A stretch of DNA of 64,000 nucleotides from Megalonaias nervosa (lineage: Eukaryota; Mollusca; Bivalvia; Unionida; Unionidae). Below the pieces are notes generated by a model, which was not told the origin of the DNA, did not search any database, and saw only the letters and a program-made list of their open reading frames with translations. Below are positions 22,618 through 31,113 of this stretch, piece by piece. The stretch covers positions 1 through 64,000 of the forward strand of contig JAECUM010001802.1 in assembly GCA_016617855.1 (NCBI GenBank), given 5' to 3'. The position numbers and the translations under genes are program-made. The stretch's first letter is position 1, and each line of letters starts with the position of its first letter.

Positions 22618-25600
22618 ATGGAGGAATTATCGGCAATTGAACCTCAGATATCCAGATTTGATCTTGACAGACTATCAGAATATAAATATAGTACTTTGAT
22701 GCAAGATCTGGCATTAACAGATGAGGATATAACCGAACGTTTCGTGAAGCAAAAAATGAATTTCGTGACGATGGTGCTGCTCATGTATGGTCAACATTCA
22801 GAGTCGGAAATGTTACTAATATGATGAATGACAAACGAGGAAAAATAATTATTAATCACCTTGATGATCAAAAATATTTTATTTTAATAAAATTTATTGT
22901 AAATACAAAAGAAGATATTTGGATTATTCGTGACAAACGCGATCCAGTACACATACAATCAGGAAATAATATTGTTCTCTTAAATAATAAATCTAAGTCC
23001 GGAATACTAACAGGTGTTGACAAATTATATTATATACAGAGTTATCCAGCAACTGCAGTTGTATATGGAATATTTCCGTTGAATAATAAACCTGATGTCG
23101 GGGATCTAAAACCTATGAAATTGTCAGAATCAAGAATAAACTGTGTAGCTGAACGAGTTACAGTACATTTTACAAATGCGATACGTGGTAATGGTTTAAC
23201 AGATTTACGACGTAAAAAATAAATACTTGGGCAGAATCAGTTAAAGATACCGGAGCATCTATTAAAGATGTCGCTGAACTAGAAAAGAAATTGAAATTCC
23301 CAATAACAGTAAAAACGCTGACAGGAGAGATTTTATATAAATCGAAATATGAATCAAGAGGAGCTCCAATAGATATTATTGATCACAATTCGCACGCATG
23401 GACCTCAGCAGTAACAATATTTCCACGAGATAGAGCGGTTAAATTTTATGATGGTCATATATTTGATTTTATCAGAAATATCAGTAAAAGTGATCCTGTG
23501 TCTGTTTGGTTATTTCAGAGTTCGGAATATGATCATTACGATCAGTTTGTACGGCCTAATGGTGACATTTACCGCATAGAATCTCTTAATGTAGAAATGG
23601 AAAATCTTGCGCTGAAATATACTTCAGACGATGTCAAAATTAGACAATTATTAAATAATTGTTTTACAGTTCCATCCGTAGCAGCTCATTTTGCTCAGGA
23701 GAAAAATTTATGGAAACCAACACGATCGAAATTTCTTGAGGATATTCATAAAAGTTGCGTAGAATATGGACACGGAGGATTATGGAATACTAAATACAAC
23801 TATAGTGACATTATATCCGTCGATATGGTGGCATGTTATCCTGGAAGTTTTCTTGGATACGGAGAATGTTCTAAATACTTTAAGAGATTCGGACATCCAT
23901 CACACGAGATGACCAGGATTGCGATAAACGGACATTTACCAGATTTTGATTTAACAGGATTTGCTCATGTAGAATCATTCGAATTTGCAGAAAATCTCCA
24001 TCCGATTACTTATACTTGGTTTGGAAGACATTTTCAGAGCGATGTTGGGTTCCAATAGTACTATTGCGATATATGCTTGATGTTGGAATTTTAATATCTT
24101 TACAGGTGAGTGAGGCCATTATATCATATAGTCCACAGAAACAAATTTGGTTACCAGAACCAAATAGATTTAATATTGATGATGCCAGGAAAGAATTTCC
24201 TGATCTTAATGAAGATGACATTATTAAAATTACTAATAATATACGTAAATGCAGAGACGAGCATGATGAAAAATTTGCAAAAGATCTTGGTAGAAAGATA
24301 ATTGGTAAATTCACTCAAGGAGGAGCCTATGATCATAAAAGACACTGTACAAGATTAATTATGGACGATGCTGAACTCGATTTTATAATTGCTGATACAA
24401 CAGAAAAAACATATTTATAAATCGGAGTAATGCTTATTTGTCAGACGGAACCAAACTAGGTACAATTGTGAGTTATCTTGATGGTGACTCACCACAATTT
24501 ACTCATTTAAGATCTTCTATGTTGGCATATGTTTCTATAAATCTACTGTCTATGATAAATAAATTTTCTCGTGATGCTGTCAGAGTCGCAACAGATTCGT
24601 TTTATATAAATAAAAAATATACGGATTTATTAAAACCACTACTTGGTAATGGTGAACGGGGATCATGGAGAATAAAACAAGAAAATATATTTAGTTATTC
24701 TGAATCTGCCGACGTTGAAATTAAGGAAATGTATCACAAAAATAATAAACTATCAAAATCATCAGCACCATCTGTATATGATCCTATATCTAGACATAAA
24801 ACTGTTTATCTTAATGGATGCGGTGGTTCAGGTAAAACAACTCGTGTGATTAAATTATTCATGAATAATAATTCGGATATAATTGTTTTGACACCGACAC
24901 ATAAATTAGCCAGAGAAATAAAAGAACGAGGAGTAAAATCGTGTACTTATCATAGTTTCTTTAGATGGTGTGGAGACACATGGACTCCCGAACGAATGGG
25001 TGAAAAATATATACCTAAAATTATCATTTGGGACGAGATATGCACGGTGCCGTTAGAAATATTAAAAACATTTCTTGAATGGTTATTGACGAAAAATACT
25101 GCTGTGATAATGTGCGGTGATCATGGTCAACCACCACCCTTTATTGGACAATCTCCACATGAATGGTTGAAGAATAATGTAGATTATTATGAAGAAATAA
25201 ATGATGATCATAGAGCTATTGATGAACCACTGAAGGAATTTAAAAGACTAATCAGACTACAACCAGACAGAGTACAATGTGAAATAATGCGCGGAGTAAT
25301 TCCAGAGACTTCTATGAGTGATTTTCTAAATTTATGGAATCCCACTGATTTAATAGTTGCAAGTAGAAAGATAGTTCGTGATGAACTACAGAATAAATTA
25401 TTTATGTTACATAAAGAAAAGTTTTCAGATCTACCTGTACCTTTGTGTTATCGCCCAGCAGATACTCGACGACAGAATATTGATGTTGAAATTCCTGGTG
25501 GAGACACTGAAAGTGTCCGAGTACAGAATCTTGTCTTGAATGATATTGTTTTAGTCGATATTAACGTCGTTGAGAATGCGCTGAATATGAATAAATCACC

Positions 25601-25760
25601 GTGGACATTAGGATATGCTATAACTATTCACTCATCACAGGGGTTAACTATTTCTGATACAAATATTTGGATTATAGATGATCGGATCGAATGGTCGAAT
25701 TTAGTCTATCTCGCAGTTTCTAGAGTCAGAAGAATATCTCAACTACATAGATTATTATGA
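22618..25760 (+). pseudogene. DNA polymerase B fused to SF1 helicase, four frameshifts
   Basis: One gene of about 1050 codons, seen as frames 22618-22824, 22821-23222, 23291-24058, 24016-24420 and 24438-25760. Relative to copy 2 each junction is a single-base loss (near 22746, 23215, 24033 and in an A-run near 24405). The polymerase part shows motif A VDMVACYPGSF (about 23820), a motif-B-like LGRKIIGKFTQGG (about 24285), and a motif-C-like VRVATDSFYI (about 24585) with ATDS in place of the usual DTDS. The helicase part shows Walker A GCGGSGKTTR (about 24820), TPTHKLAREIK, Walker B IIWDEI (about 25026), CGDHGQPPPF (motif III, about 25115) and a C-terminal AITIHSSQGLT with LAVSRVRR, all of superfamily 1 (UvrD/Pif1-RecD-like). 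It would replicate the element. Canonical Polintons carry a stand-alone protein-primed polymerase, so this is a distinct type. Confidence 0.88.
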
Positions 25761-26149
25761 ATTTCATAGAAAATAATAATCAGACTGTTAGCAATGACGT
25801 AATAAGAAAAAAACTATCTGGTTATAAGCAGTGTGATAAAAAAAATAATCGTGATTTTGATATTAATGTTGAATTTATTATAAAACTAAAACAACTACAG
25901 AATAATAATTGCGCAAGTTGCAACTGTAATATGTTGTGGCAATATTCGAATAATAATCCAAGACAATTTACCGTAGACAGAATTAATAGTGATCTTGGTC
26001 ATACACGTGATAATGTGATGCTGACCTGTCTCGAGTGTAATCGACGTCGGGGCGCTGCACGCCCTGGTTCTGGTTATGTAATTGTATGTGGTGGTAATTG
26101 TGTGTCTTCAGGGATTACCTGTAATTGTTCACGTACAAATCCACGTTGA
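25757..26149 (+). CDS. HNH/zinc nuclease-like protein downstream of PolB-helicase
   Basis: The ATG overlaps the polymerase-helicase stop (ATGA). 130 residues; the core has C-A-S-C (NNCASCNCNMLW, about residues 52-63), FTVDRINSDLGHTRDNV (about 73-89) and LTCLECNRRRG (about 91-101), which matches the zinc-bound HNH fold with CxxC pairs and a D-R-I...GH...N pattern. The C-terminal 25 residues overlap the convergent integrase gene and are probably read-through beyond the original end, since the copy 2 homologue stops shortly after NRRSGA. Probable endonuclease in replication, recombination or gene mobility; target unknown. Confidence 0.65.
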   Translation: MNFIENNNQTVSNDVIRKKLSGYKQCDKKNNRDFDINVEFIIKLKQLQNNNCASCNCNMLWQYSNNNPRQFTVDRINSDLGHTRDNVMLTCLECNRRRGAARPGSGYVIVCGGNCVSSGITCNCSRTNPR

Positions 26150-27054
26150 GGTGCGGTAGAATCTAATCTGTAAATTGGAGGTCTACCAGTGGATCTAACT
26201 ACACCAGAAATTGTATGTGTAGTCACGCTCCAGATAGGATCAGTTGCTCTTTTTTTACCACCTTCAAGTTCACCAGGTTCATATAAATATCTTACAGTTG
26301 CATTACCTAATACTGGTTGAGATTGATGTCTGTCATTACTACGGGGTATATATTTTTTTGTGATCGCAATAGAAGGTTTCATGGAAGTTGAACGAGTAAT
26401 TTCATTATTTAATGCAGATATCACACTTGGTAACCTCGTAACCCATTCACGAGATCTCTCACCGGATTTAAAGTTAGTAGATATTTCTTTTGCATATTGG
26501 TATCCAAATAACCGCTCGGCAAGTGTTCGATTAAATCGTTCAACAATTGCCTGATCACGATGAATTTCAGTATGTCCTCGTCTGATTTTAAGGTTATATT
26601 TCTTCATCAACAATAATACTGTACCAAGAAATTCTTTGCCCGGATCAACCTGTAATAATTGTGGCCATCGCAAAGGTCCTCGATGATAAATTCGTTCGAA
26701 CGCAGATGCAACTTCGGATGCTGTCTTTGTCGATAATGGTTCAGCATCTTTATATTTACTTGCAACATCAACGACAGTTAATGCGTATTTGTATGTGCGT
26801 GATTTTCGTCCACGTGTTTTAACAGTATCATGTGGTAAAAACAAAATATCTGCTTGATGAACCTCATTAGGGACACTGACATCAAAATGTGAATATTGAA
26901 TATTTTTAGGTGGTGGTAGATAAATTTGCCATATTGCCTGTCGTGCTAACCACGCTGCAGCAACAGAACGTGAGACTTTTGCTGCTTCAGATAATTTAGT
27001 AATCGCTGATCTACCTCTCCAATATCCTCTTGGGCTATAATAAATGGATTCCAT
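26074..27054 (-). CDS. rve-type integrase, intact in copy 1
   Basis: 326 residues from the ATG at 27054, which directly follows a TATAAATATTATAATG-like sequence on the minus strand. The N-terminal 45 residues contain an HTH-like region (KLSEAAKVSRSVAAAWLAR). The catalytic core shows D69 (VHQADILFLPH), D137 (LLQVDPGKEFLG) and E172 (RDQAIVERFNRTLAERLFG), spacing D-D-35-E, so all three metal ligands are present. The C-terminal SH3-like part ends YRLDSTAPQRGFVREQLQ. This retroviral-type integrase inserts the element DNA and is a hallmark of Polintons/adintoviruses. It converges on the HNH gene with about 75 bases of overlap. The copy 2 homologue is broken. Confidence 0.92.
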   Translation of the reverse strand: MESIYYSPRGYWRGRSAITKLSEAAKVSRSVAAAWLARQAIWQIYLPPPKNIQYSHFDVSVPNEVHQADILFLPHDTVKTRGRKSRTYKYALTVVDVASKYKDAEPLSTKTASEVASAFERIYHRGPLRWPQLLQVDPGKEFLGTVLLLMKKYNLKIRRGHTEIHRDQAIVERFNRTLAERLFGYQYAKEISTNFKSGERSREWVTRLPSVISALNNEITRSTSMKPSIAITKKYIPRSNDRHQSQPVLGNATVRYLYEPGELEGGKKRATDPIWSVTTHTISGVVRSTGRPPIYRLDSTAPQRGFVREQLQVIPEDTQLPPHTIT

Positions 27055-27070
27055 TATAATATTTATATAA

Positions 27071-27597
27071 TTAATTACCAGCCCCTAACATTATTTTACT
27101 TTTCATGGCAGATTTTACTAGAAAACTAACTAATTTATCTCTGACAGATTTATTTGGTATAGAATTTAATGCATGAATCAATTTTACATCTGCGAGATGC
27201 CTTTGTTGTAAATCTTTACTTTTATATGCAACGTCATGAATATGACATGCTTGATCAATCTTATTTACTGGATGCTCTCCTGGTCTTGGTTGATCTTGAT
27301 CATCAAGTCGGATGTCAAGTCGGGTTCCAGGACCACAATAATTATATCCTGGTAAGTGTTTTTCCCCGGATATTTAGCCCACGGAGTTCCTGGTAATTTT
27401 CCTAATAAAGCGGCTATATCTCCACCTGTCTTTTTACCTGACTTTGTCAGGGAATCAGACATGGAGATAAATTTATATTTTTTCGTGCCGCATTTTACAC
27501 ATTTACCTATTAATGCACGTCGTTTATTTTTTGTTATTATTGTTGTCAGTCCAGTGGTGGGTGTAGATAATCTACATCGAACACAATATAGACTCAT
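27071..27597 (-). pseudogene. Zinc-ribbon plus phospholipase A2-like virion protein, one frameshift
   Basis: The ATG at 27597 begins a short zinc ribbon (CVRC at residues 5-8, CVKCG about 32-36), then a linker with KLPGTPWAKYPG. A one-base change near 27355 breaks the frame. The rest, readable in a second frame down to the stop at 27071, has a calcium-loop-like GPGTRLDIRLD, the catalytic helix CHIHDVAY with the His-Asp pair, and ends MLGAGN. This resembles the PLA2 domain of parvovirus VP1, which perturbs endosomal membranes during entry; a similar role here is inference. M-L-G-A-G at the end fits an adenain-type site. It is divergent from the ATPase gene by only 3 bases. Confidence 0.78.
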
Positions 27598-27600
27598 GTT

Positions 27601-28269
27601 ATGAATAATATGGATATAATTGATTTTTCGGCGACACGAAAACAGGAACCAGTGAAGCACCATTCAGCATTACCAAATTCGATAAGGATGATTATAATAG
27701 GTCCATCTGGATCAGGTAAAACACAACTATTATTAAATTTAATAATGCGGTGGTTAAAATGGAGTAAATTGTATTTAGTAGCACCATCCGTAGATGATCA
27801 ATATTGTTACGAAGATTTTAACGAGAAAGTGAAATCAGTTAATAAAGACGGAGACGATGTTGTTGACTTTATTACTGATATTGATGAAGCCCCATCTGTA
27901 GATGACCTAAATGGATTTATTAATAATTTAGTGGTGTACGATGATATTATGTTGGACAGACAAACAAATCCAGCTAGAATATTTTCTCGAGGTAGACACA
28001 AGAATACAGATGTTATATACGTCACACAAAGATATACACAAATACCCAAAGTGATCAGAGACAACTGCAATATTTTGGTTGTGTTTAATGGAGTAGATAA
28101 TTATACTTTACAGAATATTTATTATACTTGGTGTTCAGGGGATATGGATATGATGAAATTCAGAAACTTTTGTGCTCAAGCACAAGCTGTTCCGTTTGGA
28201 TTTATTACAATAAATCTACATGATCCAAGATCCAGATATCGTATAGGTCTAGATAAAATCTTTGGTTAA
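27601..28269 (+). CDS. FtsK/HerA-type DNA-packaging ATPase
   Basis: 222 residues, intact. Walker A GPSGSGKTQ (about residues 33-41), LYLVAPSVDDQYCYEDF, Walker B LVVYDDIMLD (about 109-118), and sensor-like RHKNTDVIYVTQRYTQIPKVIRDN region with the terminal Gln/Arg. Length and motif order fit the genome-packaging ATPases of Polintons, adintoviruses and their relatives, which load DNA into the capsid through a vertex. Two in-frame Met codons (27601 and 27610) are possible starts. It is the last gene of copy 1. Copy 2 has the homologue running off the window end. Confidence 0.92.
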   Translation: MNNMDIIDFSATRKQEPVKHHSALPNSIRMIIIGPSGSGKTQLLLNLIMRWLKWSKLYLVAPSVDDQYCYEDFNEKVKSVNKDGDDVVDFITDIDEAPSVDDLNGFINNLVVYDDIMLDRQTNPARIFSRGRHKNTDVIYVTQRYTQIPKVIRDNCNILVVFNGVDNYTLQNIYYTWCSGDMDMMKFRNFCAQAQAVPFGFITINLHDPRSRYRIGLDKIFG

Positions 28270-29174
28270 TCTGTGATTAACTCTGCTCCTCCTCTGCTAG
28301 ATAATTATTTCCCCTTTCTATGTATGTCTGTATGTATGCATGTTTGTCTGTATTTTAATTTATCAAAAATAATCAGTAGATCCTAGCGGTTACCCTTCAA
28401 TGGAGCCCCTCGATAGCCTGTGTGACTTTCATGGGGTCCTTACATTGTCGTCTCTCTTATGACGTATTATGCGGCACGCCCATGTTCTGTTTCTTTTGGC
28501 TAACACCCTTTCTGGATGTTTATTTGGGGGTTCTTCCATGGGGCAGAGAGCTCAAGGCATACTACTGATTATTTTAGGGGGGGGGGTATTGCATAGACAC
28601 ACCTCCCGGCGAATTTCTAATCGACGAAAGTGAAATATTAGCAATTCAGAAGGCTGTCTAGGCATTGCGATTTCGATAAAACCCCCACGAAACCCCGGGG
28701 TAGAATCCAAAATGGAATCCGACCACGAGATACGTGGTGATTTATCGAAATCTCAGGGGATGCCTCCCCCCCACTTATTAAAAGACGTGGGCGACCCGGG
28801 GACCCGAACCCATCTCAGCGAGATCTGGGGTCGAACCGCAAACATCAGTATTAAAGTTTCCAACAACTTTAACATTGAGCTAACGAACTCGACTACGGAT
28901 ATACGTTTTAGAAATTATTATATGTGATTATTGTGCAATAGCATTTGATATCTGATTTTACAAATAAATAAATATTTATAATTTTATTAAGATATTTTGC
29001 CATTATATATATGAACCGATTAAAATGTATTATATTTAAAATCAAAACACGGAAATAAACTGCACACAAATACCTATCTCCGGGGAGATATCCGCGGCAA
29101 TAAACACAGCTATTGTTTGAACTACCACACACGTCCTTGAAAAATCGGTACGCATACCTATCTCAGTACATGTA
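28270..29174. other. Right non-coding part of copy 1, no gene seen
   Basis: After the ATPase comes about 900 bases with locally higher GC. No domain is recognisable; the 71-residue frame at 28712-28927 is unsupported. A short inverted repeat ACCACG-AGATA-CGTGGT lies near 28722-28738 and could form a hairpin. A G-run interrupts at about 28578-28587. Confidence 0.45.
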
Positions 29175-29330
29175 AGCAGCAGGAAGGGTGAATGACCACA
29201 CGTGTGTGTAAGATAACAGCAGACAAGAAGGGGGGGGGGAATATGCACGATATGGCAGTCGAACAGACCACTTGCCTCAATTATCACTAAAATTTGTCTT
29301 AATTATAATAGTGGTCTGCTCACCCTTCCT
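29175..29330. repeat. Right inverted repeat of copy 1, AGCAGCAGG-ended
   Basis: Starts AGCAGCAGGAAGGGTGA and ends TCACCCTTCCT. It is the inverse complement of the outer plus inner parts of 13052-13367, without that copy's extra middle segment. It may be the terminal repeat of the element or a MITE. Confidence 0.75.
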
Positions 29331-29357
29331 TGTTAACGATTCTTTTTTAAATCGAAT

Positions 29358-29625
29358 AGCAGCAGGAAGGGTGAATGACAAAAATTGAGTGACCCGGTAA
29401 GTAAACTAAACGCACTATAACACAAAAAACAAAAATGTCAAAAATAGTAACAAAAATGAGCTAACTAAAATGATTTATTATCCGTTTTTTCAAACTATAC
29501 GGTAATAATATTGTTAGGAGGGTTCGGTTTATCATTATTGACCTTATTTTTCAGCCCCTGTAGGAACCTTTATTTTTGTAAAATAAGGTCTCGCACAAAG
29601 TGGTCTGTTCACCCTTCCTGCTGCT
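29358..29625. repeat. Third AGCAGCAGG-ended repeat, different interior
   Basis: 268 bp with perfect 18-base inverted ends (AGCAGCAGGAAGGGTGAA and its complement) but an interior unrelated to the other two blocks except for a GTGGTCTGTTC stretch beside the right end. Having terminal inverted repeats and no ORF, it resembles a MITE or solo non-autonomous derivative. The end is followed after 5 bases by a SINE body. Confidence 0.7.
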
Positions 29626-29630
29626 GCCTC

Positions 29631-29834
29631 ACTAGGCGCTCAGCATTAAGACGTTAGTGTTAGGACTAGTCGCCCTGGTGTCAGAATAATGTGTCTGGGT
29701 GGGACATCATGCTACATGTCTGCGGCGTGATGCCCCAGTCCTCGACATCACTATAAACTGCCACACTGCAGACATCATAGCGATATGACTGAAAGATTGT
29801 CAAAGCTACGTCACAATCAAATCCAAATCACATA
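29631..29834 (+). mobile_element. SINE body lacking its tRNA head
   Basis: From GGCGCTCAGCATTAAG through GGTGTCAGAATAATGTG to ATGACTGAAAGATTGTC and AAATCACATAC. It matches the central and 3' part of the SINEs at 6035 and 49170. The 5' head is replaced by the AGCAGCAGG-ended repeat. Confidence 0.75.
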
Positions 29835-29936
29835 CTAGTATTACGTAACAGTAACCTTTATAAGGGTTTAGTCTACAACTGTTCTTTGGGGCAATTACAT
29901 TATTATTTGAATATGTGTATATATGTATGTAGGTAT

Positions 29937-29937
<1 letters not shown>

Positions 29938-30010
<73 letters not shown>
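29938..30010. repeat. (AT)n microsatellite
   Basis: Pure AT dinucleotides over about 73 bases. The surrounding I/Y-repeat open frames are artefacts of this tract. Two further degenerate direct copies of a roughly 180-bp unit follow at about 30018-30170 and 30196-30350, sharing AATAATGAAATACACAA and GACTATTCAGCCAGGAGATT. A second (AT)n tract lies at about 30929-30997. Confidence 0.9.
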
Positions 30011-30013
<3 letters not shown>

Positions 30014-30491
30014 ACCGCCAAGACATAGTGAAACCACGCCTGACCACAATATAACTACTACATTGAAAGAACAATAATGAAATACACAAGATGAAGAATG
30101 ATTGACTATTCAGCCAGGAGATTACATTAATTAACAGTAACAAAATTCAACATTGTTCATGATATGCACAAGAAAGATAGAAATACATGTAAATATAGAC
30201 ATAGTAAAACCGTTCAAGAGCACAATATAAATATCACAATCAAAGATCAATAATGAAATACACAACGAGGAAGAGCTATCGACTATTCAGCCAGGAGATT
30301 ACATTGATCGACAGTAACAAAATTCAGCATTGTTCATGAAATTCAATACATTGCCATATCACCATAGCATCATGCATTACAGTGCAATATATCTCTATGT
30401 AATATTGATATCCATATGCACACAAACACATAAAAACTTTTAATTATTAATCATATTTAAACGAGGTTGTGTAGGGGTGGAGGTGGGAATT

Positions 30492-30757
30492 CAATTCCAC
30501 AAACTTATTTTTCCAAAACAAGGATTGCGTCTTTGCTCCTCTGCCGTTCAGTTGAAAGTGACGCTACTTACAATTCACTTATCTGTGCGCAGTTGCAAGC
30601 CACGACACTGATTGGCCAATGAAACCCATGTGACCGCTACGGGGCAATTCAGTTGGCCCTATCGGGCTCAGCTCATCATCATAACAGAGTAAGGTAAAAA
30701 TTAGACCCAACCTCATTACACTACCCATAAATGCACTTATGCAAGCGTAAGTAGTTT
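30492..30757. repeat. Direct repeat, left
   Basis: Shares with 34450-34716 long nearly identical runs such as GAAAGTGACGCTACTTACAA, GGGGCAATTCAGTTGGCCCT and GCAAGCGTAAGTAGTT, in the same orientation. A few substitutions separate the two copies. Confidence 0.9.
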
Positions 30758-30927
30758 TATGGTTAGGTGTTTGTTTCTAGCCCGAGCCACAGCAAGACTG
30801 AGGAGACACATAATTTAATCAAGAATGCCACTGCAAGGTGAGCCTTGTTAGAGTTCAGAATTAGGGAAGAAATAATAACATACTCCATGATTGTTGCTGC
30901 ACGCCACTTTTACTGACTTCAGTATAG

Positions 30928-30998
<71 letters not shown>

Positions 30999-31113
30999 CA
31001 TAATTCAAGTCAAAAGGTATACAAATGTCTATCAAAGTTACTGCTCTAATGGCACAGCTTCTCTATGCACACTTCCTACATTCTTTAGCCTTACTTTACA
31101 TACATAATGAAGC

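Larger units (their letters stand above)
13052..29330 (+). mobile_element. Copy 1: Polinton/adintovirus-like element with PolB-helicase fusion
   Basis: About 16.3 kb with inverted terminal sequences (13052-13367 and 29175-29330) and a compact set of virus-like genes: capsid, small capsid proteins, adenain-type protease, fibre, penton, PolB-helicase, HNH nucleases, rve integrase, PLA2 protein and packaging ATPase. Combining an rve integrase, an adenain protease, a family B polymerase and an FtsK/HerA ATPase is diagnostic of Polintons/adintoviruses. The polymerase-helicase fusion and the fibre are unusual for the canonical group. ORF1, the second ORF, the small capsid protein, penton, integrase and ATPase are open. 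The major capsid protein, protease, fibre, membrane protein, polymerase and PLA2 genes carry frameshifts or deletions, so this copy is not autonomous as read. A clear target-site duplication was not found, so the exact ends are uncertain. A related copy lies at 50209-64000. Confidence 0.85.

Noticed and set aside
24395..24440. Programmed ribosomal frameshift in the polymerase gene
   Set aside because: The shift direction is opposite in the two copies, which points to independent homopolymer indels.
13420..28269. Bacterial prophage interpretation suggested by tail-fibre repeats and HNH genes
   Set aside because: rve integrase, adenain protease, FtsK/HerA ATPase, capsid proteins and flanking SINEs all point to a eukaryotic Polinton-like element; no Shine-Dalgarno pattern or bacterial genes.
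28722..28738. Hairpin ACCACG-AGATA-CGTGGT as a terminator
   Set aside because: A 6-bp stem alone is weak, and factor-independent terminators of this type are not expected in a polymerase II context.
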